From: Glandiceps talaboti
Lineage: Eukaryota; Hemichordata; Enteropneusta; Spengelidae
Assembly: GCF_964340395.1 (NCBI RefSeq)
Contig: NC_135558.1
Location: 23,988,564-24,052,563 of the forward strand
Length of the DNA stretch: 64,000 bases
Reading direction: 5' to 3'
Under the pieces are notes generated by a model. The model had not been told where the DNA came from. It searched no databases and saw only the letters and a program-made list of their open reading frames with translations. The translations under genes were made by a program, and so were the position numbers. Of the stretch, positions 52,401 through 55,769 are shown piece after piece (the first letter of the stretch is position 1; the number at the start of each line of letters is the position of its first letter).

Positions 52401-53063
52401 TTAATTAACTTGTCTGGTTGCTAATAGGTCAGTGGTAGTGTTAATTAACTTGTCTGCATGCTATTAGGTCAGTGGTAGTGTTAATTAACTTGTCTGGCTG
52501 CTAATAGGTCAGTGGTAGTGTTAATTAACTTGTCTGCATGCTAATAGGTCAGTGGTAGTGTTAATTAACTTGTCTGAATGCTAATAGGTCAGTGGTAGTG
52601 TTAATTAACTTGTCTGGTTGCTAATAGGTCAGTGGTAGTGTTAATTAACTTGTCTGAATGCTAATAGGTCAGTGGTAGTGTTAATTAACTTGTCTGGTTG
52701 CTAATAGGTCAGTGGTAGTGTTAATTAACTTGTCTGGTTGCTAATAGGTCAGTGGTAGTGTTAATCAACTTGTCTGGTTGCTAATAGGTCAGTGGTAGTG
52801 TTAATTAACTCGGGTGGATGCTAAGTTCTCGATAAAATATCAGACTTGGGCAGGAAACTTGTATTTCTATTAACTTACCAATGAGTATCTGATACTAGAG
52901 CACCAGATAGTTGTATCTCATTATCAGAGTTGCCATTGATGTGTCCAACTCTAGTCCATCCATCTTTGAGGAGATACAGTAGCACTTCAGAAAGTTGAGG
53001 GTCCTCATTAAGATTTACAAGGTTTGGTAGCTTGTTGTCAATTTTAAATGCTACCCCAGCTCT
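987..53063 (-). CDS. KIF14: KIF14-like kinesin-3, internal part of a split gene (10 exons in window)
   Basis: The gene encodes a plus-end-directed kinesin-3 motor; vertebrate KIF14 acts at the central spindle and midbody in cytokinesis with PRC1 and citron kinase (family knowledge). Ten exons totalling 1205 bp were read from the minus strand; every junction has GT/AG ends and compatible phase, giving about 401 codons in one frame. Order of domains: kinesin-3 entry to the FHA domain ([18 protein letters not shown]), FHA core with VNG and [10 protein letters not shown], a charged coiled coil of about 150 residues, then a conserved block with [28 protein letters not shown] and YDPNDEWE. Length and order match KIF14 nearly residue for residue from my memory of the human protein, better than KIF1, KIF13, KIF16B or KIF28. 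The motor domain and C-terminal tail are outside the window. Introns are 173 bp to 8.7 kb, most of them swollen by repeats. Confidence 0.93.
1113..1254 (-). mobile_element. 5'-truncated CR1-like LINE 3' tail
   Basis: About 140 bp match, in reverse complement, the 3' end of the LINE at 25709-29078 (its 28797-28890 region with CAGTACAATAAGAGATACTG). It ends in the same (AACTA)n tail, here seen as TTTAGTTTAGTTTAG. It lies next to the acceptor of exon 987-1093. Confidence 0.85.
1261..3176. mobile_element. TTAA-flanked inverted-repeat element, 1.9 kb
   Basis: Bounded by TTAA at 1261-1264 and 3173-3176. Terminal inverted repeats begin AGTGTACATGCAAAGG and stay similar for about 75 bp, including a shared TTTTTTTCGTAATTATG. 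TTAA targets are typical of the piggyBac superfamily (family knowledge). No transposase was seen inside, so it would be non-autonomous. Confidence 0.75.
3173..4573. mobile_element. piggyBac-like non-autonomous element, 1.4 kb
   Basis: Termini are TTAACCCTTTCACCACC at 3173 and GGTGGTGAAAAGGTTAA at 4557-4573, one mismatch between them. TTAA followed by CCCTTT is typical of piggyBac ends. A small palindrome (CCCGCTACAGCGGG) follows the left repeat after 4 bp. It shares its left TTAA with the element to its left. No transposase is seen; the short open frames inside resemble no protein I know. Confidence 0.82.
4578..4880. mobile_element. Fragment of the long-armed TTAA foldback family
   Basis: Sequence from GCTAAAATATTATGTCCCC to ACTAGCTCTTAGAATACC matches the inner arm of the element at 53232-55617 (both arms, e.g. 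53636-53910). Outer ends are missing. Confidence 0.75.
4884..6310. repeat. Dispersed repeat, copy split by an insertion
   Basis: The family begins AACAAGCAACCTATTGGTCAG, has a T-run, then TTCATATGATG, and later GGCTATAAATAATTCC and ACCCTGGAAAATTTT. Here it is interrupted at 5156-6124. Other copies are at 9851-10090, 10416-10620 and 10830-11100. Confidence 0.75.
5156..6124. mobile_element. Helitron/Helentron-like non-autonomous element, copy 1
   Basis: Begins AACAAG followed by hairpin TCATTGAGAATGA. Near the ends, CCCGCT at the left and a long 3' hairpin (AGTCCCCG...CGGGGACT) at the right give inverted subterminal repeats. About four internal 150-bp tandem units (GCTGCCAGGC...CATATTGGATCGTATCA) are followed by a (GGAC)n run. 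No terminal inverted repeat reaches the ends. The 8-bp A-rich junction left by removing it matches the uninterrupted copy at 10930-10945, with no target duplication. This is the layout of DINE/HINE elements; they depend on a Rep-helicase that is not present here. Confidence 0.78.
6355..6920. mobile_element. 0.56-kb inverted-repeat (MITE-like) element
   Basis: Inverted arms of roughly 100 bp: left ATTAAACGCCATCTTAGTTT...GCGACAATCCCAAGTACCCGG, right CCGGGTACTTGGGATTGTCGCC...AAGATGGCGATTAAT, plus inner CATACGTTACAGTGGTAAC and its complement. No coding content was recognised. Exact ends are uncertain. Confidence 0.7.
6921..7593. other. Intronic sequence with an (AC)n microsatellite
   Basis: Nothing recognised apart from an AC dinucleotide run at about 7351-7402. 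Apparent short reading frames on both strands run through it and are not supported. Confidence 0.7.
7594..7734 (-). CDS. KIF14: KIF14-like exon: globular block after coiled coil
   Basis: The 141-bp exon (47 codons, phase 0) has acceptor TTTCAAG and donor CAG|GTATGA. It reads [19 protein letters not shown], then [16 protein letters not shown] and IQMREIYQ. Human KIF14 has FGRHD and LGISTFWSLEKFE at this place. Confidence 0.92.
7790..7945. repeat. Minisatellite, about 4 copies of about 38 bp
   Basis: Degenerate units of CCCCTCCCCTATCC...TTAATATTTTGTCAC. On the transcribed (minus) strand this is purine-rich and lies shortly upstream of the acceptor of exon 7594-7734. Confidence 0.75.
8200..8440 (+). 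mobile_element. tRNA-derived SINE
   Basis: A clear RNA polymerase III B box, GGTTCGAGCCC, lies at 8254-8264, preceded by GCTAGGAATCTGCAGG, which resembles a tRNA anticodon arm, and GGTGAATAGTTAGCATGG as an A-box-like stretch (8210-8225). The resemblance is closest to a serine/leucine-type tRNA. The body after the tRNA part is unrecognised. The 3' limit is approximate. Confidence 0.65.
8448..9850. mobile_element. Second Helentron-like family (GTTGCTATGGGC repeat)
   Basis: Starts AACAAGCAG and hairpin GTCATCGGAGATGAC followed by TCGGCCCC, the same plan as the family at 5156. It carries about three units of GGCTGTTGCTATGGGCATGG spaced by about 100 bp and further units with TAATTTGCATATCA. It ends with TCCAAGAAAGGGCTCCCAAT, GGACAGACGG and a final CCCCCGTCCTGGACT, related to the other family's 3' end. 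Related partial copies are at 14760-14950, 33945-35645 and 47550-48115. Confidence 0.6.
9851..10090. repeat. Dispersed repeat, copy 2
   Basis: Matches 4884-5130 (AACAAGTGACCTATTGGTCAG, then GGTTTCATATGATG and TATAGTCACCATTTT). It directly abuts the end of the preceding element. Confidence 0.75.
10116..10336. repeat. 55-bp tandem repeat, 4 copies
   Basis: Unit TCAACTGTACATTACAATGT followed by TAACCTACAGGCTACATGG and AATCATAGACTGTCTA. The starts at 10116, 10171, 10226 and 10281 are exactly 55 bp apart and the copies are nearly identical. Confidence 0.93.
10416..11100. repeat. Dispersed repeat, copies 3 and 4
   Basis: 10416-10620 matches the first half of the 4884 family. 10830-11100 matches its second half without the insertion seen at 5156 and so serves as the empty site. 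Unrelated sequence lies between them. Confidence 0.7.
11101..13466. other. Intron with no recognised gene
   Basis: No exon or transposon protein was recognised. It contains a poly-G run (about 12669-12689), a short match to the GTTGC family start at 12302 (GCCAATGGCATTGTAGCAC), and a perfect hairpin at 12739-12774. Confidence 0.7.
12739..12774. other. Perfect 16-bp stem hairpin
   Basis: GGCAGCCTGATAAAAC, loop GAAG, then the exact reverse complement. It is shorter than a microRNA precursor. Its role is unknown. Confidence 0.8.
13467..13555 (-). CDS. KIF14: KIF14-like exon: post-coiled-coil conserved block
   Basis: The 89-bp exon has acceptor CTTTACCAG and donor ACA|GTAAGT. It reads (A)[20 protein letters not shown] then ISKSLKKHT. 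The EAN.IS..LK motif is shared by kinesin-3 proteins after the first coiled coil. Confidence 0.9.
13985..14760 (+). pseudogene. CR1/Rex-like LINE, 3' end of reverse transcriptase ORF, broken
   Basis: The translation resembles the C-terminal part of Jockey-superfamily reverse transcriptases: [20 protein letters not shown] then [19 protein letters not shown], and after a frameshift [13 protein letters not shown] and HRYPTRG; further on, [14 protein letters not shown]. The body upstream is absent, so the copy is 5'-truncated. At least two frame breaks make it non-functional. It is unrelated to the host gene and lies opposite to it in an intron. Confidence 0.85.
14761..14953. repeat. Partial copy of the GTTGCTATGGGC family
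   Basis: Contains GATCATTTGGCTCTTGTGATGG and TGGTCTTGTTGCTAGG as in 8640-8700. It directly abuts the Helentron-like mini copy. Confidence 0.7.
14954..15106. mobile_element. Helentron-like element, 153-bp internally deleted copy
   Basis: Keeps the left end AACAAG, hairpin TCATTGAGAATGA and TAGTCCCCGC, and the right end GGACTTCGTCTGGTGGGGACT. The internal tandem units and GGAC run are lost. It shows that the two ends alone persist as a unit. Confidence 0.78.
15107..16510. other. Intron with no recognised gene
   Basis: No exon, transposon protein or tandem array was recognised. 15560-15715 has several diverged CCGGACT/AGTCCGG words (e.g. GTCCGGACTAGG and TAAGTCTGGACTATAA) on both strands, and may be an old repeat. 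Confidence 0.6.
16511..18475. repeat. 46/48-bp satellite, about 42 copies
   Basis: Unit CAAATAGTTCCCTCTAAGG plus CTCTATGCTATAGTGATAG and TAAGTCTT (46 bp). A second length class has CTCTATAAGG (48 bp). A GATAG/GACAG variant is superimposed. Copies are otherwise almost identical, indicating recent homogenisation. Confidence 0.97.
18476..19650. other. Intron with no recognised gene
   Basis: Nothing recognised except 19456-19482, which repeats, inverted, about 25 bp of the piggyBac-like coding relic (GGCCAACTCGCACTGTTGAA). Confidence 0.6.
19660..20590 (-). pseudogene. piggyBac-type transposase relic
   Basis: On the minus strand from about 20190, a frame reads TELQWTNEV, then [20 protein letters not shown]. 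After a one-base-type frameshift near 20015 it continues [19 protein letters not shown] and YAEFKQDQ, ending at 19902. GPT, then P.DFF.LFF.D....(I/L)(V/L)..ETN.YA is the start of the DDE_Tnp_1_7 domain of piggyBac transposases (family knowledge). The catalytic aspartates, which lie further C-terminal, are missing. Possible degraded ends are CCCTTTGATAC near 19660 and GTGTCAAAGGG near 20580, but the TTAA is only partly preserved. It could be a source relative of the TTAA elements in this window. Confidence 0.75.
20746..21525. repeat. 65-bp satellite, 12 copies
   Basis: Exactly 780 bp, 12 units of 65 bp starting CAACTTATCCAAACAGTGCC, with ACCATTATATAGTCATTATA. There are two haplotype-like unit types, CTAGATGGGT and CTGGATGAGT, and no indels were seen. 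Confidence 0.97.
21587..21788 (-). CDS. KIF14: KIF14-like exon: coiled coil part 4
   Basis: The 202-bp exon has acceptor TATTTTAG and donor ACAG|GTATGT. It reads [53 protein letters not shown] and a basic end [12 protein letters not shown]. It ends with one base of an Ala codon (G + CG). A 65-bp satellite begins about 61 bp downstream of the donor. Confidence 0.93.
21789..22097. other. Intron, nothing recognised
   Basis: No exon, tandem array or known element was recognised between exon 21587-21788 and the dispersed segment that begins near 22098. Confidence 0.6.
23850..24436. mobile_element. 586-bp insertion inside the left arm of the foldback
   Basis: The right arm of the foldback is continuous across this point (CCATGTTTTGACTG), while the left arm has about 586 extra bases between CCCATGT and TTTTGACTG. 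The hierarchical palindrome lies near its centre. Confidence 0.7.
24047..24218. repeat. Hierarchical palindrome of four 18-bp palindromes
   Basis: Four copies of AGTGCTAGATCTAGCACT (the first with one change) start at 24071, 24106, 24141 and 24176, exactly 35 bp apart. Each is itself self-complementary. The flanks CAAAAT, ACAGTTG and GGGGCAAAGT are mirrored on the other side, so the whole 172-bp block is a near-perfect inverted repeat with a short unpaired centre. Confidence 0.95.
25709..29078 (+). pseudogene. CR1-like LINE with 2A-like and PHD-like N terminus, broken
   Basis: A 3.37-kb element inserted in copy A, with ATC on both flanks. Near 25980 a frame reads [17 protein letters not shown], a 2A-like DxExNPGP variant, followed by a Cys/His cluster ([18 protein letters not shown]). 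The endonuclease region follows ([32 protein letters not shown]). The reverse transcriptase has [48 protein letters not shown] and the catalytic YADD (near 27980). Several frameshifts and stops interrupt it, and part of the endonuclease-RT linker is replaced by other sequence at 27385-27512. It ends in (AACTA)-type repeats. The 5' end is probably truncated. Confidence 0.88.
27385..27512. mobile_element. piggyBac-like end inside the LINE
   Basis: Ends GGTGGTGAAAGGGTTAA, the exact complement of the left end at 3173. It is preceded by the palindrome CCCCATATATGGGG at 4 bp distance, the block CCCCATATATGGGGTACTGG being present twice. The matching left end is not visible, so it may be a solo end left by deletion. 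Confidence 0.65.
29324..29505. repeat. 25-bp minisatellite, about 7 copies
   Basis: Unit TACTGTCTTCCATTACTTAC plus TATAC, with C/T changes. Confidence 0.93.
29740..30380 (+). repeat. Tandem repeat of about 145 bp, about 4 copies
   Basis: Units contain AATTTGCATAATTAATGATT, GGTAATTAGGCTATATCTTA and AATATAATTCAGTACA. It ends with CCCTTACGGGAGG (30364-30376), which matches the hairpin end of the same family at 44949. It is the same family as 43465-44410, in the opposite orientation. Confidence 0.85.
30452..30538 (-). CDS. KIF14: KIF14-like exon: coiled coil part 3
   Basis: The 87-bp exon (29 codons, phase 0 at both ends) has acceptor TTGTTAG and donor AAG|GTTCGT, a weaker donor than the others. 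It reads [20 protein letters not shown] then IEALEEQKK. It joins directly to [12 protein letters not shown] of the next exon, so the length of this stretch equals that of the human protein and no exon is missing. Confidence 0.9.
30640..33560 (+). pseudogene. Tx1/L1-like LINE ORF2 3' half, split
   Basis: The translation resembles the C-terminal third of L1/Tx1-clade ORF2: VKLLGIYLS, then [48 protein letters not shown] and GGLKLPSKQ, continuing to [13 protein letters not shown]. It is interrupted at about 31610 by a different LINE and resumes near 32620 with [20 protein letters not shown] and the Cys pair CCNWC. A polyadenine-rich tail lies at 33530-33560. Frameshifts and loss of the 5' half, including the YADD region, make it defective. 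Confidence 0.85.
31615..32618 (+). pseudogene. Jockey-superfamily LINE 3' fragment nested in the Tx1-like LINE
   Basis: Starts within the reverse transcriptase: [20 protein letters not shown], stop, then [12 protein letters not shown] with an intact YADD box, [13 protein letters not shown], a second stop, then [16 protein letters not shown], and a long open segment ending [20 protein letters not shown] at 32466. The 3' end is A-rich (AATAAAGTATATAATAAAAA). The clade cannot be fixed by eye; CR1/L2/Rex-like is likeliest. Confidence 0.85.
33945..35645. repeat. Two tandem partial copies of the GTTGCTATGGGC family
   Basis: Copy starts are marked by GGCATTGTACCACAACTG (33945) and GCCAATGGTGTTGCAGCAC (34980). 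Both carry GGCTGTTGCTATGGGC, GTCTTGTTGCTAGG and TAATTTGC...CATATCA units. Between them lies a C-run and an A/C-rich simple stretch (34645-34720). Confidence 0.7.
35650..37470. repeat. 48/49-bp satellite, about 37 copies
   Basis: Unit AGGACTAACAGATACCCTAC, then either CATTTGTGAAACCC (49-bp class) or ATAAATGAAACCC (48-bp class), then AGGTCTACATCATTG. The classes are intermixed. Runs of the 48-bp class keep a minus-strand frame open ([16 protein letters not shown]), which is not a gene. Confidence 0.97.
37475..37887. mobile_element. One arm of the long-armed TTAA foldback family
   Basis: Matches the right arm of 53232-55617, ending ATTTTGAATCACCTTTAA. The inner edge carries a short local inverted repeat (TTGCTGGTGGTTG / CAACCACCAGCAA). 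The opposite arm is absent. Confidence 0.82.
37969..38043 (-). CDS. KIF14: KIF14-like exon: coiled coil part 2
   Basis: The 75-bp exon (25 codons, phase 0 at both ends) has acceptor GCCACAG and donor TTG|GTAAGA. It reads [19 protein letters not shown] then RLEDQL. As a 25-codon symmetric exon it could be skipped without a frameshift. Confidence 0.92.
38217..38289 (-). CDS. KIF14: KIF14-like exon: coiled coil part 1
   Basis: The 73-bp exon has acceptor TTCACCAG and donor AAG|GTATAT. It reads [15 protein letters not shown] then IMMEIQKAK, a heptad-rich acidic/basic helix. It lies only 173 bp from the next exon; this is the one short, repeat-free intron in the window. Confidence 0.92.
38604..39007. 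mobile_element. 0.4-kb inverted-repeat element
   Basis: Arms of about 90 bp: GGTTCACCGAAAGAGTGTG ... AGAACAATGTAGATAGATAAG ... TTCCCACAGA at the left, and the complement TCTGTGGGAAG ... TCTTTCGGTGACC at the right. No coding content and no clear target duplication. Confidence 0.78.
39050..39250. repeat. Dispersed repeat, direct copy at 43000-43190
   Basis: Both copies contain TAGT..ACCACCCTA, TATGCTGAGTTC, GTT(A/G)CCATGGTAACC and AATCACCATA. Confidence 0.75.
39565..42354 (-). mobile_element. Large dispersed segment, copy B (inverted)
   Basis: Reverse complement of 22098-29317 without the foldback and without the LINE. It has internal changes of its own: a direct duplication of about 157 bp (40410-40565 and 40566-40725) and a roughly 0.7-kb duplication in which GGAGGCATC...ATATTTGTTTCATTC occurs at 41005 and again at 41730. 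No conserved reading frame was recognised. Confidence 0.8.
42380..43000. other. Intron, nothing recognised
   Basis: No exon, repeat unit or transposon protein was seen. Confidence 0.6.
43230..43461 (+). pseudogene. DIRS/Ngaro-like retrotransposon RNase H fragment
   Basis: A single frame reads [18 protein letters not shown], then [29 protein letters not shown] and [10 protein letters not shown] before a stop at 43459. The pattern W...E...HIN.LE..A...AL, followed by [14 protein letters not shown], is that of the reverse transcriptase-RNase H junction of DIRS-type (tyrosine recombinase) retrotransposons (family knowledge). One in-frame stop is present and neither the catalytic reverse transcriptase part nor the recombinase is seen. 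It is a short relic embedded beside the 145-bp tandem repeat. Confidence 0.75.
43465..44410 (-). repeat. Tandem repeat of about 145-150 bp, about 6-7 copies
   Basis: Inverted relative to 29740-30380: units of GGTTAATGTATGTAC, AATT(A/G)TATTGAAATTGAAGTATG, ATATAGCCTAATTACC and ATTAATTATGCAAATTATTC. More diverged between units than the satellites. Confidence 0.85.
44505..44872. repeat. Palindrome with about 184-bp arms and no spacer
   Basis: Symmetric about 44687/44688, where GTTTGTTATTGTAC meets its complement without any loop. The arms include AAAGTGGCCATATGGAT, GATTTTTATTTGATAAAACA and TACCAAGTCCATGTTCATAA and their complements, with scattered mismatches. Confidence 0.93.
44875..44995 (+). 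mobile_element. Helentron-like 3' terminus of the 145-bp family
   Basis: A GACA/CAGA microsatellite is followed by the hairpin CCTCCCGTACCCTTACGGGAGG (44949-44970) and a second, ACCTCCAGTACAGGAGGT. Microsatellite plus terminal hairpin after tandem units repeats the design of the 5156 family with different sequence. Confidence 0.55.
45000..45948. other. Intron with a small hairpin and a dispersed repeat piece
   Basis: 45619-45661 forms a hairpin (AGCATAGACTGTGG against CCACTGTCTATGCTT), with a similar one at 38413-38440. 45775-45890 matches 29595-29715 (TTTTTTCTCACTT...TTTTCAAGGTTG.GGTAT). Nothing else was recognised. Confidence 0.6.
45949..46091 (-). CDS. KIF14: KIF14-like exon: end of FHA and start of coiled coil
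   Basis: The 143-bp exon has acceptor TTTACAG and donor AA|GTATGT. It reads [16 protein letters not shown], a basic linker [10 protein letters not shown], then [15 protein letters not shown]. The combination of GDHYFR.NHP with DFEFAKNEL is the strongest single piece of evidence for KIF14 over other kinesin-3 families. The split Lys codon is completed by the next exon (AA + A). Confidence 0.95.
46256..47304. mobile_element. Helentron-like non-autonomous element, copy 2
   Basis: Same ends as 5156-6124: AACAAGTCATTGAGAATGAC at the left and CCGGACTTCGTCCGCGGGAACT at the right. Five internal units lie exactly 150 bp apart (46497 to 47097), and a (GGAC)n run precedes the 3' hairpin. It makes up most of the 1316-bp intron between exons 47408-47510 and 45949-46091, which would otherwise be about 270 bp. 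Confidence 0.82.
47408..47510 (-). CDS. KIF14: KIF14-like exon: FHA core
   Basis: The 103-bp exon has acceptor TTATCAG and donor CAT|GTAAGT. It completes a split Cys codon and reads [18 protein letters not shown], then [16 protein letters not shown]. The VNG turn is the conserved Asn-Gly of FHA domains. It ends in phase 0 and joins directly to GDRLVIG in the next exon. Confidence 0.93.
47550..48115. repeat. Partial copy of the GTTGCTATGGGC family
   Basis: Begins GCGCCAATGGCATTATAGTAC and carries GGCTGTTGCTATGGG units at about 100-bp spacing, then CAGCCCAATCTGCTCAGTAG. Confidence 0.75.
48133..52824. repeat. 40-bp satellite, 117 periods without an indel
   Basis: The word CTAATAGGTC recurs from 48141 to the last partial CTAA at 52821, a distance of 4680 bp or exactly 117 x 40. 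The unit is CTAATAGGTCAGTGGTAGTG plus TTAATTAACTTGTCTGGTTG. Variation is limited to a few sites: GGTTG/GGATG/GAATG/GCATG/GGCTG, CAGTGG/CAATGG, TTAATTAA/TTAATCAA, and rare CTATTAGG and GTCAGG. It ends 54 bp from the donor of exon 52879-53063. Confidence 0.98.
52879..53063 (-). CDS. KIF14: KIF14-like exon: entry to FHA domain
   Basis: The 185-bp exon starts after a CAG acceptor and ends at TG|GTAAGT, phase 2, so its last codon is completed by the next exon to give Cys. It reads from [10 protein letters not shown] through [18 protein letters not shown] and [12 protein letters not shown]. The LVNLNEDP block is the hallmark of kinesin-3 just before the FHA domain. In the FHA fold, RVGH and the following SG..VSDTHC strands form the phospho-binding face. 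Satellite DNA begins only about 54 bp downstream of the donor. The exon upstream of this one was not found in 53064-64000. Confidence 0.93.
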
Positions 53064-53231
53064 CTGGAAAGAAGTACATGTACAACCATTGGTATGGAAT
53101 TCAATGAATAAAGTTTGGTTAGACTAAGTGCAATGTTTACTAATCTTTGAGTAACAAGGAGTACACACATGCACTCAGAGTTAACTGAACAGTTCATGCT
53201 ACAACTCACAAGGACTTGTTTGAAGTCAAGC

Positions 53232-55617
53232 TTAAAGGTGATTCAAAATGCTCACATTCACTATCGCTAATTTGCTAGACGACATGTTTGTGAAATGCAT
53301 TCTGGTTTTAAAACTTTTCAAAAGCGTCTGCAAACACCTTAAAATGACCCTTTTTCAGTCACTTCCCTTCGGATTTACTTCAAGAGTTTTCGGGTATTTC
53401 CGGCCCCACCTAGACCACAAGATTTTATGACGTCATAAGGGGTACACGTTAGCACTAAGACTATGACGAGCGTAGTCACTAGGTGAATACAACTCAACAG
53501 CATTGTGAAAAAATACATTGCTAGTGGTTGTAACAGACATCAGTAAACAAAAACTACACTCTACATGTCTTATTAACCAACATTTACCGATATTTACTCA
53601 CACTTTCTGACTAATTGGCAGTGTCTGTGGCTATAAATGCTAAAATATTATCTTCCCATATTATGACAAAATAAAACGGCTCGACTAGTTATATATAAAC
53701 ACTTGTAATGTCGCGTGTTTCACATTCATTGACTTTTATTTATCTGATTTTTTATTATTTGCCGACAAGAAGCATTACGATACCGTCGTGACGTTTTGAC
53801 GGCATCCCCGGGCCAAGGACGGCATATTTTAGCCCAGTCGTACTCGCGTCCATTTAACAACAACGTAAACATATTTCATCTCGAATAAATATACTAGCTA
53901 TTAGAATACCAATGGGAAACTTCAAGAAGGCGTATCGGGACATGTGCCACAATATATTTGTTGGTCCCATAATACACTAATTGATTCGATTTGCTCCGAG
54001 CATACGGAAGCACGCTCCGAGTCATTGCATCATGTAAATGGAACTGTGACCGACCTAATTTTGTTGTCCATATATAAAATGAGAGTGACCTGTAAATTTT
54101 TCACAATTTTCGTTGTGGTCTTGTATTGTCACATGTTTGGCTTGTGAACACAAGTTTACATCTATTATTGTCTAGGGCGTAATACTCTAGTCCGAGTCTG
54201 AAACCCATATAAAACCTAAGATACTCGCATTTGGATCGGACTGAACAGAAGTAGGTCTCATCGACTTGTTGGGGACTCGAATTATTGCTTGTTTTTATCA
54301 TGGTATACAAGTGATTATTATATATTGGTAGAGGGGTAGTGTTGTCAAGTTTTGTTCAGTCACCGCGGCCGCGGCAGTAAGCTTATACTAGGATAGTTCC
54401 GCCGATCAAAGCTGAAGCAGTGTATGTACAATGTACGTATGGAATCGGGAGAGCACAGTGCACATTCGTGTCGGGTTAAATTTATCCACGTGTTGATGTA
54501 ATCCATATTTATCAATCAGATATATTGTAAAATTCTTCAAGTTGTACAGAAATAACGTCTCTAACTTCAAAACAAACCCTGAGAAATTGGACCGGACGTG
54601 GCTAAGTATCTAGTTGCAGGCTTTCTTTCATAACCATGTGCTGGGGTCACGACCTTGATTGCCGACGTCAATATTGTCCAATCATATTTAATATCATGAA
54701 CACATCGCGATATTTGATTTGTTGGTTTTCTAAACTGTATACTTCGAATACCATGATTCGTTACAAAATTCTTCTAATGAATATTAAATAGGCTTGTTGT
54801 ATGAAGTGATATGGGAACAAGGGAAACCATACAAGTTTTCTTCCAGACGAGTTGCTAAAGTCATATAAATGACAACACTAAACTCACGAAATTTCCTCAA
54901 TTCTTTACAATTTTATTGCTGATAATATGGGAATCTAATAGCTAGTTTATTTATTCAAGATAAATATGTTTACTTTGTTGCTAAATGCGCCGTTCAAAAG
55001 GCGACATCAGTGAGTATAGTGGGCTAAAATATGCTGTCGCAACACCATGCGTGTCGAAGATATTGTAATGCTTCTCCTCGGCAAATAATAAAAAAATCAG
55101 AGAAATAAATTGAAACACGCGACCGACATTACAAGTGTTTATGTATATCTACACTGTAGTCTAGCCGTTTTGATTTATTTTGCCATAATATGGGGAGATA
55201 ATATTTTAGCATTTATACCCACAGACACTGCCAATTAGTCAGAAAGTGTGAGTAAATATCGGTAAATGTTGGTTAATAAGACATGTAGAGTGTAGTTTTT
55301 GTTTACTGATGTCTGTTACAACCACTAGCAATGTATTTTTTCACAATGCTGTTGAGTTGTATTCACCTAGTGACTATGCTCGTCATAGTCTTAGTGCTAA
55401 CGTGTACCCCTTATGATGTCATAAAATCCCGTTGTCTAGGTGGGACCGGAAATACCCGAAAACTCTCGAAGTAAATCCAAAGGGAAGTGACTGAAAAAGG
55501 GTCATTTTAAGGTGTTTGCAGACGCTTTTGAAAAGTTTTAAAACCAGAATGCATTTCACAAACATGTCGTCTAGCAAATTAGCGATAGTGAATGTGAGCA
55601 TTTTGAATCACCTTTAA
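53232..55617. mobile_element. TTAA-flanked foldback element with about 680-bp arms
   Basis: TTAA at 53232-53235 and 55614-55617. The terminal sequence AGGTGATTCAAAATGCTCAC is inverted at the other end, and the arms stay similar to about 53915 and from about 54945. The middle kilobase is single-copy here and shows no transposase. A 60-residue frame appears mirrored in both arms (53248-53430 plus, 55419-55601 minus) only because the arms are copies of each other. Confidence 0.88.
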
Positions 55618-55769
55618 TATATAGTCAAATCATTTATTCACACAGTCCAAAGGCAGTGTCTTGTCATGTTTCTCACATTCTGTCCAATAATACTCAGCAG
55701 GTAAGTTTTGGCATGTCAATTTCAAGCTTCCCAATTAAGCAAGTTTTCTGCATTTGAAGAGATGCCCCC

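Noticed and set aside
48133-52824. CRISPR-like array
   Set aside because: Direct 40-bp repeats with no unique spacers, in a eukaryotic intron; it is a plain satellite.
987-53063. KIF28, KIF1, KIF13 or KIF16B as the host gene
   Set aside because: The GDHYFR.NHP...DFEFAKNEL block, the order of coiled-coil segments and the FSRHD...WSLDKFE...DEWE blocks fit KIF14 along the whole length and fit the others only in the general FHA entry.
53248-55601. Identical 60-residue protein encoded on both strands
   Set aside because: The two frames lie in the inverted arms of one foldback element, so the identity is structural. No family is recognised and there are no coding features.
55622-55740. Possible small minus-strand exon (NLPAEYYWTECEKHD)
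   Set aside because: It looks somewhat protein-like, but it has no match to KIF14, no clear splice pair, and lies between a foldback and a satellite. It could be a fragment of an unrecognised transposon.
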